DNA of 64,000 nucleotides from the NCBI RefSeq assembly GCF_036588685.1, contig NC_086383.1:49806448-49870447 (forward strand), in the 5' to 3' direction. The stretch is from Mytilus trossulus. Its lineage: Eukaryota > Mollusca > Bivalvia > Mytilida > Mytilidae. Below are positions 20,531 to 32,126 of this stretch, in pieces. A model generated the notes under the pieces. It saw only the letters and a program-made list of their open reading frames with translations, was not told the origin of the DNA and searched no databases. Numbering within the stretch: position 1 is the first letter of the stretch; each line of letters starts with the position of its first letter. A program made the translations under genes and the position numbers.

Positions 20531-22789
20531 TTCTATCAAATTTACAACGATGCGTGGGTACGACAAAGTTCCACTAATTCTTTCGAGTTTTTAGGATAAC
20601 CACGATCAACTTATGGGCAATTCCGGACAGTTCATTATGCTGTAAAAAGTTCATTACAGTTGGCTATTCACCAAAGTCACCACTTTTCACCATACTCAGC
20701 AGTATTCACCAAATGTGTTAGTTAGGCATTGTTTACGTTATTTTTAGTTGCTTATATTAACGAAATATTTACTATAAATTAAATGGATTTCTTCTGACCC
20801 CTAAGAATCCATAGAAATGAGACCGAATCCACATTTGTTATAACTAATCATCTTTGAATCTGTATGGGGTCAGTATTGAACCGTATAAAGATTGTATAGC
20901 ACACAGGAATGGTTATTAAAGAAAAAATAAAATGAAATAACATTAATAGATGACGCAACATTAATTTACGACCCAGAGGAGATTCAAAGTCACGTCACTT
21001 AACAATTATTTCATCACAAGTGTCCATAAGTACGACCTTTAATATCCCTCCCCAAATCGCATACAAAACGTATTTCGTAAAGTATACATATCTATTTCAA
21101 TACAACTTTTACGTAAAGAGATTGTTAATGTTGTACTAACTAGTCAATATCGGTAAAGCCATCGTAACACAACCCGAATGAATAAACGACACGTAAACAC
21201 TCGCAAGTATCCGTATATGATTCGTTTACAAATAGTAAACTAACGGTAAGACATCGTAAAAACCAATTGTTACGAGTCATTAACGGATTCTTCCAAGAAG
21301 ACTTACGTATTACGTATTGTTGCAAGCGGTTTAATAGCGTTTGTTATACATACGGGTTGTAACATTTATTTACGAAAGAATCAATCCGTGGACAATCATT
21401 AGAAGATTTTTTTAATTTGTAACAATACCTGTCTCTCATTACAAAGATAATTAAAAATCCATAAGACTCTCTGCGAGTTGTGATGATTAATATGCAGCGA
21501 GTTATTAATTGCTGTTTGCAACTGAATACGATTTGCTGATTCGTAAGAATAATCCGTATATGAATAGGATCATAACTAAGGACAAACTATATGTCTCGAG
21601 GTTAATGCTTGGGCACAACAGGTATTACCGCTGCTTACCTTGACTTATATGTGTATTACAATGTTTTTTGCAAATGTATATATATATATATATAAGAATA
21701 AAAAAAATATGTTATGATTTCAAATTAGATAATTTTCATCTAGAGACGAAATGGCGTAGACTAATCAGATTTACTTACCTTTGTATCTTCGGATTGATGA
21801 TAAATACTTCTTGTTTGTATTAGAAATCGAAGAATTTACTGGCTTTTTTAACACTTGTTCTAAAAAAGAAATGCATAAAAAGGTATGATCACTCGCAGCT
21901 GATATTTTACAATGTGTATAAGCAAATAACATAATAATCGGTACAATACAATGACGCTGATAATGCTTGCTCAGGTATCAAATCCACGGTACGAATGTTA
22001 CAGGGCGATTGAGCAGGTTCATGCAGGCGAAGGGAAGGATGTTCTATATAAACAGATAGAAGCAAGATATTTTCCTTATCGTCAACACTGTTATACCGAG
22101 TCCCCGTTCAATAAGGATGATACCCGGGTCAATATGGAAAAGGACAATAATGTTATTTTATAGGCTGTATTAAGCTTTTGATCATATGATGTCTATGTAT
22201 GACTGACGCCTATCTAATAACCCCTCATCAGACCGACCAGGTGACGTAATTTACACATTTCACACATGATATGCGGCCACTGTTTTTTTGCATCTAATCT
22301 TATAATCTAATCAAACCTGAAATAGGTCGCTCTCTCCGGCTTTGCTGACTTGTTTTTGGAAGTTTGGGTAATCTTGTGAGAACTTCTGGAGGTTCTTAAA
22401 TCAGAAATGAAAATACAATATATATCATTAACAATAAATTACTTCTGAAAGAAAAACAGAAATTTAATTATGTGAATAGTGATCCTAAAATCCCATTTAC
22501 TGGATTTATTCTTTCAATCGATTGATGACTTTCAAACAGCGGTATATTACTGTTGACTTTATTTACTACACATAATTATTGCACCATTGATATAGCTTTT
22601 TAAGAGTTTGGTTATCGTCGCTAGAATTGGCCTTGTAGTTGCCATAAACTTTATATTTTGTCGTCAGCTGTAGTAAAATGATAAATAATCTGAATTACAT
22701 ATCTCCCAATCTTATCATTTATAGCATCTTAGACCATCACTATTTCTTAAAAGGTTCGTTTTACTCATTTTACAGTTTGATTTGGTCTG
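20531..22789. other. No recognisable gene
   Basis: AT-rich, with a short (TA)n at 21675-21693. The 70-codon frame at 21951-22163 has no known motif and no visible splice sites, so it is not called. Confidence 0.45.
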
Positions 22790-23010
22790 TTTATAAACTG
22801 TTCTCTCGGTTTTTCTTTTATAGATTAGACCATTTAGACCGTTGGTTTTCCCGTTTGAATGGTTTTCCTTTAGTAATTTTTGGGGCCCTTTATAGCTTTT
22901 TGTTCGATGTGAGCCAATGCTCAGTGTTGAAGGCCGTACCTTGACCTATAATGGTTTACTTTTATAACTGTTACTTGGATGCATAGTTGTCTCATTGGCA
23001 TTAATACCAC
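22790..23010 (+). repeat. Family B copy
   Basis: TAGACCGTTGGTTTTCCCGT, TTTTTGGGGCCCTTTATAGC, GAGCCAATGCTCAGTGTTGA, AGTTGTCTCATTGGCATTAA. A second, shorter tail fragment follows at 23085-23130. Confidence 0.75.
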
Positions 23011-23794
23011 ATTTTCCTATATCTATGTAGTTGTCTTTTGATCGGTTATCCTGAACTGTAATCGATATCTACTATCATATCTATGTTCTCTGTTGGAAAG
23101 TTGTTTTGTTGACAATCATACCACATCATCATATTATTATAAGAGTTATCTTGAAATACCCGATGTCGGCCTAGTGTAAAACAAGGAACTTGAATATTTC
23201 TTGTAAAGGTGAGCTAGTCTCGTCTTCTTCAAATCCTTTTTCGCTGAAATTTAAATTTGTTTCTTTTTATGACATGATACATGTAATTGTTTTCTCCATA
23301 ACATGTTATTTGCACCGATAGAAGTCATGTAATTGTGGAAAGCAAATTAACAAAAATGTGTAAAGAAAACAGAAATAATATTTTTGTAACAAACCATAGT
23401 GTAAAATTATTGACATATCTCATAAGCAATCTAGAAACGGAGGTTCTCTCTTCAGAACTTAAGAGTGTACCATATCAGTTTCAGCAACTAAACTTACTTG
23501 GAGTGCTAATCGGACATGAGTGTAAATATTGATATACCATAAAGTAGATCAGCAAATGTATTCATGTACCAAAGAAATCATGTCTATACGCCAAAAAAAT
23601 GGTGTGGTATAAAAAGAATTATACATCAGTTAAGAAAATCAAAACGAAATCAAATGAAAATTATGTGAATTGTTTAATTCCGTGTATTTCTTGATTATTA
23701 AGTGCCAAGAACTTTGAAATTTTCGGAAATTCTTTCGAAGACTTTTTAGCAGTTAAAAGTAATACATTATAAAGAAGAACTGTTAAAAACTTAC
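23011..23794. other. Probable downstream intron of the minus-strand multi-exon gene
   Basis: The last exon I can define (23795-24223) ends in a strong GTAAGT donor, so this stretch should be intronic. I could not identify the next exon with confidence. Confidence 0.4.
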
Positions 23795-24223
23795 TGTTCA
23801 TTTGATCGTTCAGAACTGAGTTTGTCCTGTCTAATCTAACATATGATTTAATTGTAGACTCCTTCGTAGCAATATCAGTATGAAGGGTATGAATCAGCCG
23901 ATCTTTCTGGTCATTAGCGTTGGTAATCTTTAGTTGATCCTGCTCCAGCAGAAATATCTGTTTGTCCTTCTTAACACATGCTTTGCATTTCAGATTTGGA
24001 AGTGGGTTTTTTTCTGCTTGTAAATTTAAGACTTTCTTTTTGAGAGTAAAAATTTCTTTGTCCTTCTCTTTGCATTGCTGACATTCGTTAAGTATGTCCG
24101 GTGTGAGAGTAAGTGGTGACATAGACGGTTCTGTTGAAAACGTTGTATTTCTGTCTAGCAGATTTTCTCCATCGTTTGTTATTTCTTTATCACTTAATTC
24201 TTTGATAATGAATTTTGATGGAT
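23795..24223 (-). CDS. Multi-exon gene, exon H: paired CxxC motifs and coiled coil
   Basis: Acceptor TTCTGTTATCCAG ends at 24224; donor A|GTAAGTTT lies at 23795/23794. 429 bp, phase 1 in and out. The first 45 residues are polar and acidic. Then come two matched modules, CQQCKEKDKEI and CKACVKKDKQI, each a CxxC pair followed by a charged helix, and a long heptad-like region (FLLEQDQLKITNANDQKDRL and on). The two CxxC pairs could bind one zinc or form a redox or disulphide unit; I know no named domain with this pattern. The frame stays open past the donor for 44 codons to TAA at 23661, so an intron-retained form is possible. Neighbour exons G (26173) and, presumably, an unseen exon below 23795. 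Confidence 0.6.
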
Positions 24224-24298
24224 CTGGATAACAGAACAAATATAAAACAAAACAATATAACGACGAATAAATATCTATAAAGATCAAAATACTTCAGA

Positions 24299-24560
24299 TG
24301 TAAAATAGAGGCTAAAGATATCAAACTCATAAGCCATTGCAAAAGAAGAAACAGACAAAACGACAAATAACAGTGAACAAAACACAACATTAAAAACTAA
24401 AGACTTAGCAGTATGAACCACACCGAAATCAGAGCATGCATTCACGTTCTCTGGAAGGGATAACATATCTTGCACTATATGTGGCAAAGGACATTTTCCT
24501 GATGTAGGAACAAATAAAATGCGCAGTATATTTCAGTAGGTCACATTCGTCGAAAAGAGA
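24299..24560 (-). repeat. Family A copy in intron G-H
   Basis: AGAGGCTAAAGATATCAAAC, AAACACAACATTAAAAACTA, ATATCTTGCACTATATGTGG and TTTCAGTAGGTCACATTCGT. Diverged, but collinear with 12150-12430, including the part next to the RT. Confidence 0.7.
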
Positions 24561-25024
24561 CATGAATGGGGTTACGTCAATTGGATCAATTTATACTATA
24601 AAAATGAGCAAGTACTAAAGCAGACTTATTGAGTAAATTGAAGACTAAAGGTCAGTACAGTTAAGTGCAGTTAAGTACTGTTGAGATTATGTCAAGTCTT
24701 ATCAAGCAAAATATGTGATCAATCTTATTGAACCATGAGCAGTTTGTAGTGTATTTGGTAATCATACCACATCTCCTTACTTTTTACTTACAATCCTTAC
24801 ATACAGGAAACATTTGTCAATCATCCTTCTTACGGGGAGTTTTAACTATAAAAAAAAACCCACGAAAACCTCATAAAAACTTCTAATATTTGGTGTTTTT
24901 GCAACTTAAAAAAATTAAAGAACCTTAGTGAGCACGCTCACATACGCCACGTCCCCACATTGTCATTGGAGAAATTAAATAAGTGTAAGAAAAAAAAATT
25001 GTATAAGAAAAATTAATTTCCTGC

Positions 25025-26106
25025 CAATATGCACATCTAAATAGTATGTCTTTTTTATCTACAAAGTTTCATGAAATGCTGTTGTGTGGTTGCAGAGGAG
25101 TTGAGATGACAAACTGTTGCAGAAGTACATTGAAGCAAGTAATTTCAAACGGGTGTAACTCCTAAAAAAATGAATGGTAATTTCCTGTCAATATGCATAT
25201 CTACGTAGTATGTCCTGATTATCTGAAAAGGTTTCGTGAAATTCTGTTGTGTGGTTTGAGAGGAGTTGCGATGACAAACTGTTGCAGTAGTACATTAAAG
25301 TAAATAAGTTCAAAGGGGCGTAACTCCTAGAAAAAAAATTGAATCCCAATTTCCCGTCAATATGCACAACTACATAGTATATCCTTATTATCTGAAAAGG
25401 TTTCGTGAAATTCTGTTGTGTGGTTTGAGCGGAGTTGCGATGACACACTGTTGCAGTAGTACATTAAAGTAATTAAGCTCAAAGGGGCGTAACTCCTAGA
25501 AGAAAAGTAGTACATTAAAGTAATTAAGCTCAAAGGGGCGTAACTCCTAGAAAAAAAATTGAATCCCAATTTCCCGTCGATATGCACAACTACATAGTAT
25601 GTCCTTATTACCTGAAAAGGTTTCGTGAAATTCTGTTGTGTGGTTTGAGAGGAGTTGCGATGACAAACTGTTGCAGTAGTACATTAAAAAAAAGTAAATA
25701 AGTTCAAAGGGGCGTAACTCCTAGAAAAAAATTGAATTGCAATTTCCCATTGATATGCACAACTACAGAGGCCCCTCATGGGGGGTCCTAGTAATCACAT
25801 AATCACCATTTTTTTGCCAATATAATCACATAATCATTAAATATTTGCTTATCTTTAGTAATCAAATAATCATAAACTAAAAATACAGTCCTAGGTAATC
25901 AAATAATCATGAAATATTTGGCTTAATAATCAAATAATCATTAAAAAAACGGCCAAGTAATCACATAATCAAAAACCCCATGAGGGCCCTCACTACATAG
26001 TATGTCCTTATTATCTGAAAAGGTTTCGTGAAATTCTGTTGTGTGGTTTGAGAGGAGTTGCGATGACAAGAAACAGGACTGACGGACGGACTGACGGACG
26101 GACGGG

Positions 26107-26144
<38 letters not shown>

Positions 26145-26150
26145 TGGGTA
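25025..26150. repeat. Tandem array of ~160-bp units in intron G-H
   Basis: Five to six units share ATATGCACAACTACATAGTA, TATCTGAAAAGGTTTCGTGA, AATTCTGTTGTGTGGTTTGA, GGAGTTGCGATGACAAACTG and GGGGCGTAACTCCTAG. Unit starts are about 25028, 25190, 25362, 25576, 25750 and 25990. One unit near 25500 is a partial duplicate, and one is interrupted by the element at 25768-25991. The last unit runs into (GACG)n and ATTATACCCTCCGCAACTCG, the usual end of this family in molluscs. Confidence 0.85.
25768..25991. mobile_element. 224-bp MITE inside the tandem array, 6-bp target duplication
   Basis: Ends are GAGGCCCCTCATGGGG and, inverted, GAGGGCCCTCATGGGG (16 bp, one mismatch). ACTACA flanks it at 25762-25767 and 25992-25997, restoring the array unit exactly when removed. 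The interior is about ten repeats of TAATCACATAATCA-like sequence. No coding capacity; superfamily unknown. Confidence 0.85.
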
Positions 26151-26172
26151 TAATTAACTCAAATTATCTTAC

Positions 26173-26484
26173 CAATACCATTAACACCCTCTATTTTGAA
26201 AGTGACCTCAACAGAAAAGCTATCTTCTATACGACACATGTGAAACAATTTATGCAAAACTTCTGACGTCACATCTCTCAGTGTACTCCTGTCTTCAAAC
26301 AATGTATGCGATAGTTTGGCCTGAATTGACACCACATCTGACTGAACAGAAAGAGAATGAATCTTCATAGACTCTGTACTAATTTCATCGACACTGCTTT
26401 GTATATCGTTGACCCTATCTTCGATTTGACAACTAGTTTTACCAGGGATCTGCAGTATAATCTCGACATTATGATAGACTGCAT
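26173..26484 (-). CDS. Multi-exon gene, exon G: helical, coiled-coil-like
   Basis: Acceptor GACTCTGTTTCAG ends at 26485; donor ATTG|GTAAGA lies at 26173/26172. 312 bp, phase 1 in and out. The translation begins D-A-V-Y-H-N-V-E-I-I-L-Q-I-P and continues with heptad-like EDRVNDIQSSVDEISTES and SVQSDVVSIQAKLSHTLFED, then a possible beta segment FSVEVTFKIEGVNG. No named domain. It joins in frame to exon F upstream and exon H downstream. Confidence 0.6.
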
Positions 26485-26706
26485 CTGAAACAGAGTCATT
26501 TTGATCAGAAAAAAGATAATATAAGAATGAAATATTCAACTTCAGTAGCTAAAGGAAGTTAATGTTTGACATATTTTCCTCTTTTTCTGTTTTTATTTTA
26601 TAAAAATTATTCTATTGAGAGCATGCTGATTTCGAAAAAGAATATGAATATCCATAAATATAAGCAAAAATCTATTTGATGCGGTTCTTCAAATAGCATT
26701 TCAAGT

Positions 26707-26945
26707 AAAAGAGGGACGAAAGATACCAAAGAGACAGTCAAACTCATAAATCTAAAACAAACTGACAACGTCATGGCTAAAAATGAAAAAGACATACAGA
26801 AAAACAATAGTACACATGACACAACATAGAAAACTAAAGAATAAACAACACGAACCCCATCATAAACTAGGGGTGATCTCAGGTGCTCCGGAAGGGTAAG
26901 CTGATCCTGCTTCACATGTGGCACCTGTCGTGTTGCTTATGTAAT
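26707..26945 (-). repeat. Family A copy in intron F-G
   Basis: GAGGGACGAAAGATACCAAA, AACAATAGTACACATGACAC, ACTAGGGGTGATCTCAGGTG and GATCCTGCTTCACATGTGGC. It begins 12 bp beyond the donor of exon F. Confidence 0.8.
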
Positions 26946-26957
26946 ATATGTTTATAC

Positions 26958-27197
26958 CTATTATGTCATTCTTTTCTTCTATTTGATTGATGTTCTCTGG
27001 ATTTATCATGTCTTCCTCTTCTGTTTCATTGATGTTCTCTGGATTAATCATGTCTTCCTCTTCTGTTTGATTGATGTTGTCTGGGTTTATCATGTCTTCC
27101 TCTTCTGTTTGAGTCTCCATATCAGTCAAATCTGCTTTCTCATTGTGTTCATGTTGTATACTTTGATCTTTATCAATGACCTTATTTTGAATATCGC
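26958..27197 (-). CDS. Multi-exon gene, exon F: acidic 14-residue tandem repeats
   Basis: Acceptor CTTTTTTTTAG ends at 27198; donor ATAATAG|GTATAA lies at 26958/26957. 240 bp, phase 1 in and out. After GDIQNKVIDKDQSIQHEHNE come three near-identical copies of QTEEEDMINPENIN (42 bp each, conserved at the DNA level) and a fourth degenerate one. The repeat is acidic and probably unstructured. Copy number may vary between alleles. Confidence 0.6.
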
Positions 27198-27235
27198 CTA
27201 AAAAAAAGATTCAAATGCTATTAAAATGGTTAATA

Positions 27236-27598
27236 GATATAGGAAGATGTGGTGTGAGTGCCAATGAGACAACTCTCCATCCAAATAACAATTTAAAAAT
27301 TAAACCATTATAGGTTAAAGTACGGCCTTCAACACGGAGCCTTGGCTCACACCGAACAACAAGCTATAAAGGGCCCCAAAATTACTAGTGTAAAACCATT
27401 CAAACGGGAAAACCAACGGTCTAATCTATATAAACAAAACGAGAAACGAGAAACACGTATATATTACATAAACAAACGACAACTACTGTACATCAGATTC
27501 CTGACTTAGGACAGGTGCAAACATTTGCAGCGGGATTAAACGTCTTAATGGGCCCAAACCTTCTCCCTTTTTCTGAAACAATAGCATAACATCACAAC
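27236..27598 (-). repeat. Family B copy, nearly full length
   Basis: Inverted: GAAGATGTGGTGTGAGTGCC to ACAATAGCATAACAT. It includes AACACGGAGCCTTGGCTCAC, which is missing from 10546-10858. It sits just upstream (on the minus strand) of exon F. Confidence 0.8.
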
Positions 27599-28263
27599 AT
27601 ATAAAAACATACGATAAAATATCAATTAGCAGACTTAACTCAATCAAAAAACGTATGATTACACAAAGAACGAATAAATTTGATCTGCGATATCTGAATA
27701 CAAATGCACAGTTAATTAAATATTAGAGACACACAGTCATGACCAAAAGGCTATCAAATAAATTCAAACACACTGAGAAATATTTAACCAATTAACCAAT
27801 CAATGTTCACTTTAGAAAAAAACCGGTTTTTTATAATCTTGAAGTTTATACAAATGTTGTAAGAATAAGTGAAAAATTGAAGATATTACAAATAATCAAA
27901 GCTGGTATACAGCCAAGATCCATATAAATAAAAAATGACAAAAAAGCATTATAAACAGTTACTGTATCAACAGGTCGAATTAACAAGAAAATACGATTTG
28001 AGAGTACTCGCAGTTACTGACAGCTTGTTAAAAGCCAAAACCAATTAATAGTAAAAAATCATGCATCAGAGACTAAAATCGACTAAAACACATCACAGGG
28101 ATTTAGTATTTTAACGTCATTAATAGTCAAAGAAGACATGACTTGTGCAATGCCAAAAATAAATGTATCGACAGGTAGTAGTATAGTGAAGAGCGACTTC
28201 TATAGAAATAAAAGTTAACGTGGCTGTGTCCCCTATACATCTCGCCTCAAAAGATAATGAAAT
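27599..28263 (-). other. Probable 3' UTR of the Naiad-like element and intron
   Basis: AT-rich. The minus strand contains TCTCTGATGCATGATTTTTT and GTCAGTAACTGCGAGTACTC. If the element encodes selenocysteine, a SECIS hairpin would be expected here. I looked for RTGA...AA...TGA pairs in a hairpin and found none that convinced me. Confidence 0.4.
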
Positions 28264-30814
28264 TTAGTTATGTTTTAATTTGCTAATGACAAAATCAATA
28301 TTAGTGCCAATGTGAACTATATTCAGAGATCTAATTACAATATTGGTACGATAACCCTTACTTATAAGTTTGTTCAAAGGTTCGATGAGTTTACAAGGAT
28401 CACATAGTGATTTCCTCGCTTTAAGTACAATATTACCATAAAATTTAGGATGAGAAATACCATTTTTAATAAGCTTTCTACAGGTATAGCCAAATTTACT
28501 AATCAAATCTTTGTATCTATGAAAGAATTTAGTAAAAGTTTTAAGTAATTTATGGTATCGAAATCCCTGACACAACAATTTACCAGTGATGCATTGATTA
28601 CGTTCGTTAAAATCTATGACATCAGAACACACACGGGCAAACCGAACGAGTTGCGATATATAAACACCGTATGATGGAGCCAAAGGCACATCGCCGTCTA
28701 AAAAAGGAAAATTAACAATAGGAAATGAAAAATCGTCTCTTTTGTCGTAAATTTTAGTGTGAAGTTTCCCGTTTGAAATTGAAATGTCTAAATCTAGAAA
28801 AGGACAACTGCTGCTGTTTATGTTAGATTTAGTTAAAGTAAGTTCGTTTGGGTAAATTTCTGAAGTATATTTAGAGAACTCTGGATTATTCAACGAAAAA
28901 ATATCATCCAGATAACGGTAGGTATTTTTGAATGTATCAACCAAATGTAACAATGATGGGTCTTTACTGAGTTTGGTCATAAACTGAGATTCATAGCAAT
29001 ATAGAAATAAATCTGCTATTAAAGGGGCACAGTTGGTGCCCATAGGAATACCTACTACCTGACGATACACTTTATCGCCGAAACGTACATAAATGTTATC
29101 AAGCAGAAAGTTTAAAGCTTCAATCATATCCTCACATTTCCAGTAAGTGTATCTAGCATACTTTCCTTTTTCGTTACAGAAAAAGGCCTTAAACGAGTTA
29201 CAGCAAATAAAATTACAATGAGATTTTTTAAAAGACCATTTTATCAAATACAAAAACTTTTTTTTTATAAGATTGTGTGGAAGTGTAGTGTACAGAGTAG
29301 AAAAATCATAACTGTCAACAGAATTGTAAGGACCATTGAAAGCATGTATTTTATCTAAAACCTCTAAAGAATTTTTAACACTCCAAAAATAATTAATACC
29401 ATTATTTTCATAAGCTTTATTACAAAAGTTAATAACCAGTTCTTTGATAGTAGTAAGGGAGGTGGTTAGAAGCACTGATAGATTAGTAGTAGAACACTTA
29501 CTCGAAGCGGAGATGAAACGGAATTTAAATGGTTTTTTGTGTAATTTCGGTAACCAGTACATGGTAGGGACTTTCAAATGTTCGGAAGATGCTTTAAGCT
29601 GGGCAGTGGCAGTGGTATGCTTGCTAACGATTTGACTCTCTGTGGTGCGCACTGACCTGAATGTAGAGGAATTTATTATTTCGTTTTGAAGAACTTTCGT
29701 GTAGTATATGCGTCACACCACCACTACATTATTTGCTGCCTTGTCTGCCGGTACGAACACAAACCGCTCTGCGAGTACCTTGAGTTTGTTTTTTATTCTA
29801 GAAATGGGAATATCATGGTTCCTATTATTAATTTCAGAATTGTTTTCTAAATGAGATATTCGAATATCAACAGTATTCATAATTTTATTCAAATAACTGT
29901 CTAAAGATTTTTTATCGGATTTTTCACGTTTGCACCAATTTTTACAATAGGCAGACAGAGCGTCTTTAATGACCTGACGACACTGTTTCCAATCTATTGT
30001 AGATGGAGGACGGTATTTCGGTCCTTTCTTTAGAAAAGTTATGACTTCACGGTCATCGACTATGTTGAGGTCTCCTGTGATAACATGACCATAGGGAACA
30101 TATTTAAAACTAGATGTTTCGCAATCTCAAGTGGAAGGAACATTATTTTCTATATTGACGTCTGTTGTAATTGACGTATAATTGAAAATCAAATTTCTGC
30201 TCGGTTTTTTATAAGAATACGAAATAATGGGTTGTTCTATATTATCAAAATATGGAGGTATTAAGCTATAGACAGAAGAGTCATTGAATATGCTAGACAA
30301 ATTAATAAAATCAATACCTCTATTTATATATTTTAATTTGAGAAAATGTCGTTTACGATTTTCAGGTTTATCAATAATAGGAAAAAGCCTGTGATGACAA
30401 AAGGCTGTAATAATACGGGTGTATTCATAAAATGGGCTAAAAAAAAGAAATTTTATCACACTCAAGAAAAATAGCATATAATTTACTTATAGGTATCTGA
30501 CTCAGTTTGCATAATACTTGATGTCTGCCATTATTCTTTATTATAGATAACAGATCAGCAAGTGTATAATTTATACGATATTTAATACGTTGATTGCGGT
30601 TCTTGCGTTTACCATGAGACCTATTATTTCTAAGTCGTTTATCAACAATATTAATAACATCGATATGAGTTTTAGATATGTTCCCCTGCCCTAATATTTT
30701 ATCATTTAGACCGAGAGGATAAGCTGTTTGAAGTCTTTTTATCCAAAACAATTCGCGAACTTCGCGTGATTTTTCAAATTGCTTGTGTGATTCTCCTGGT
30801 TGTACCTTTTTTTT
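28264..30814 (-). CDS. Penelope-like (Naiad-type) retroelement protein: endonuclease end, linker, reverse transcriptase; two in-frame TGA
   Basis: The minus strand begins inside a GIY-YIG endonuclease, whose last block ELFWIKRLQTAYPLGLN follows the EN consensus E-x-WI-L-T-P-GLN. A ~300-residue linker follows, then the RT (DFSTLYTTLPHN, VGIPMGTNCAPLIADLFLY, catalytic YRYLDD, CPFLDLDI, KRDDFSFPIVNFPF) to TAA at 28264. An N-terminal endonuclease before RT is the arrangement of Naiad elements, unlike classical Penelope. From 30477 to 28264 (738 codons) the frame contains only two stops, both TGA. TGA 30127-30129 precedes D-C, at the first position of the linker CxC motif. TGA 29713-29715 lies in NNVVVV-x-RIYY, where relatives, from memory, have Cys. 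A one-base excess in the A8 run at 30439-30446 shifts the front part (30437-30814). TAG at 30815 and absence of the GIY motif show 5' truncation. It lies sense-wise in the host intron E-F. Confidence 0.8.
29713..29715 (-). other. In-frame TGA, candidate selenocysteine codon 2
   Basis: In the motif ADKAANNVVVV-[TGA]-RIYYTKVL at the entry to the RT domain. Related Penelope-like proteins I recall have VVVC followed by a basic residue and Tyr here. The context otherwise shows no decay. Confidence 0.5.
30127..30129 (-). other. In-frame TGA, candidate selenocysteine codon 1
   Basis: In NNVPST-[TGA]-DCETSSFKYVPYGHVITGD. Naiad linkers carry a conserved CxC motif; this codon falls on its first Cys and the second (TGC) is kept, giving UxC. 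Confidence 0.5.
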
Positions 30815-31036
30815 CTAAGATGAGGTTAATAAGCAAAAGAACTGTTAGCAATTTTAACGAAACAAGTTTGATCGATGCTTTAAAAAAAAAATATATCATT
30901 TACCAATTAAACATTTGTTCACATTTAAGCATATTTAGAATTAAAATAATTTAGTTTATCTATAAATGAAAATAAATCCAGATAAGAAAAAAAATATAGA
31001 CACATGCACATACACACAACAACAAAAAAAACATAC

Positions 31037-31189
31037 TTTTGCTCTCATCAGTTTCTAGGACAACAGGAACTACAGTCGTTTCTATGGTAACACATTTATT
31101 CTGCATGTTCTGAGTAGGTGCATTCACTCCAGAGATCACAGGGTCCTTTAGTTTAATCTTGTTGTAGCCGTTATCGTGTTTCTTAGGTT
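31037..31189 (-). CDS. Multi-exon gene, exon E
   Basis: Acceptor TTCGATATTGTAG ends at 31190; donor AAAA|GTATGT lies at 31037/31036. 153 bp, phase 1 in and out. The translation EPKKHDNGYNKIKLKDPVIS...VETDESK-like is polar with no known domain. The Naiad-type element and family B copy lie between this exon and exon F. Confidence 0.5.
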
Positions 31190-31485
31190 CTACAATATCG
31201 AAATATTATTGGAATAAAGAATACAGAATAGAAATATAATTTGAAAGTAGTATAAAAAATAAAGAAAAATTACGAAAAAAAAGAATACAGAATGAAGGAC
31301 CAAAATATTTTAGAAACTTTGTTTTATCAGGTAGATAGTTGTAGTACATATTTACAGACAAACTAATTGCGTATTATATGATCGTGTATAACTAAACAAC
31401 TCAAACACATTTGATACTAAAGGAATTATCAAAGCCGTTCCTTTACAAAGGATGGTCGTTTGCAACGTAATTATGTAAATGTTAC

Positions 31486-31581
31486 CTTCTCTGGCATGCG
31501 CTTCCATACCATCCGGTGGGAGTCGCTCAACTTCCGTTTGGTCTCCGTCTAGATTCTTTATCAGGTTTATCATTATAACTT
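31486..31581 (-). CDS. Multi-exon gene, exon D
   Basis: Acceptor CTATAAACTTCAG ends at 31582; donor AGAGAAG|GTAACA lies at 31486/31485. 96 bp, phase 1 in and out. Translation after the split codon is VIMINLIKNLDGDQTEVERL then PPDGMEAHARE. No known domain. It can join exon C, or exon B directly, in frame. Confidence 0.5.
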
Positions 31582-31884
31582 CTGAAGTTTATAGAAAAGG
31601 GTTTTATCAGTGTTTTACTACTAGCATCTAATAAGTATTCTTTAACACATTATATACACTAAGTCTAAAATAACCATTGCATTATATTGTCCGAAGATTA
31701 AATGTTGTACTTTTGTCAAGTTTTCCCTCCGTACGATTGAACCAGTGACTATAGACTATCATAGATGGACAGATAGTCTGTCAAATCAAAAGGTATCTAG
31801 ATCGTTATATCATCTATGTGTTAATTTAAAGTGGATGACAGGGCCTCATTCATAACATTTAAGATTTGTTGATATGACATTTAC

Positions 31885-32126
31885 CACACAAACTAACTAG
31901 ATTCTGCTGTAGAAACGATTCTAAAAATAACTTTCTAGCACTATTTATAAGATTATCGTTCAACGAACTTTCTAAACACGATGTAATGTTATCCATACCG
32001 TTCTCCATGTTTGCGTTTTTGTTAATGGATTTCAGAATTATTTCATCTTTTAATATTATCTTTTTTCCGATATAAGACAACAAAAGTAAATTAATCAAAC
32101 CATGAATTCCAGGTGACTGTATTTTC
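31885..32126 (-). CDS. Multi-exon gene, exon C (phase conflict with exon B)
   Basis: Acceptor CCACACTTTAG ends at 32127; donor TTGTGTG|GTAAAT lies at 31885/31884. 242 bp, open only if entered in phase 2: KIQSPGIHGLINLLLLSYIG, a charged stretch, then SCLESSLNDNLINSARKLFLE. It leaves in phase 1, fitting exon D. Exon B leaves in phase 1, so B to C cannot join directly. Either a small exon of length 1 mod 3 lies in 32127-32826, or C is alternative or spurious. Confidence 0.4.

Noticed and set aside
25188-25587. Frames on the minus strand with repeated NHTTEFHETFSDN
   Set aside because: They are translations of the ~160-bp tandem array, with no start context or domain.
27599-28263. SECIS element for the Naiad-like element
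   Set aside because: I looked for ATGA/GTGA quartets paired with a downstream TGA around an AA loop. Candidates such as the one near 28110-28125 lack a complementary stem, so none is reported.
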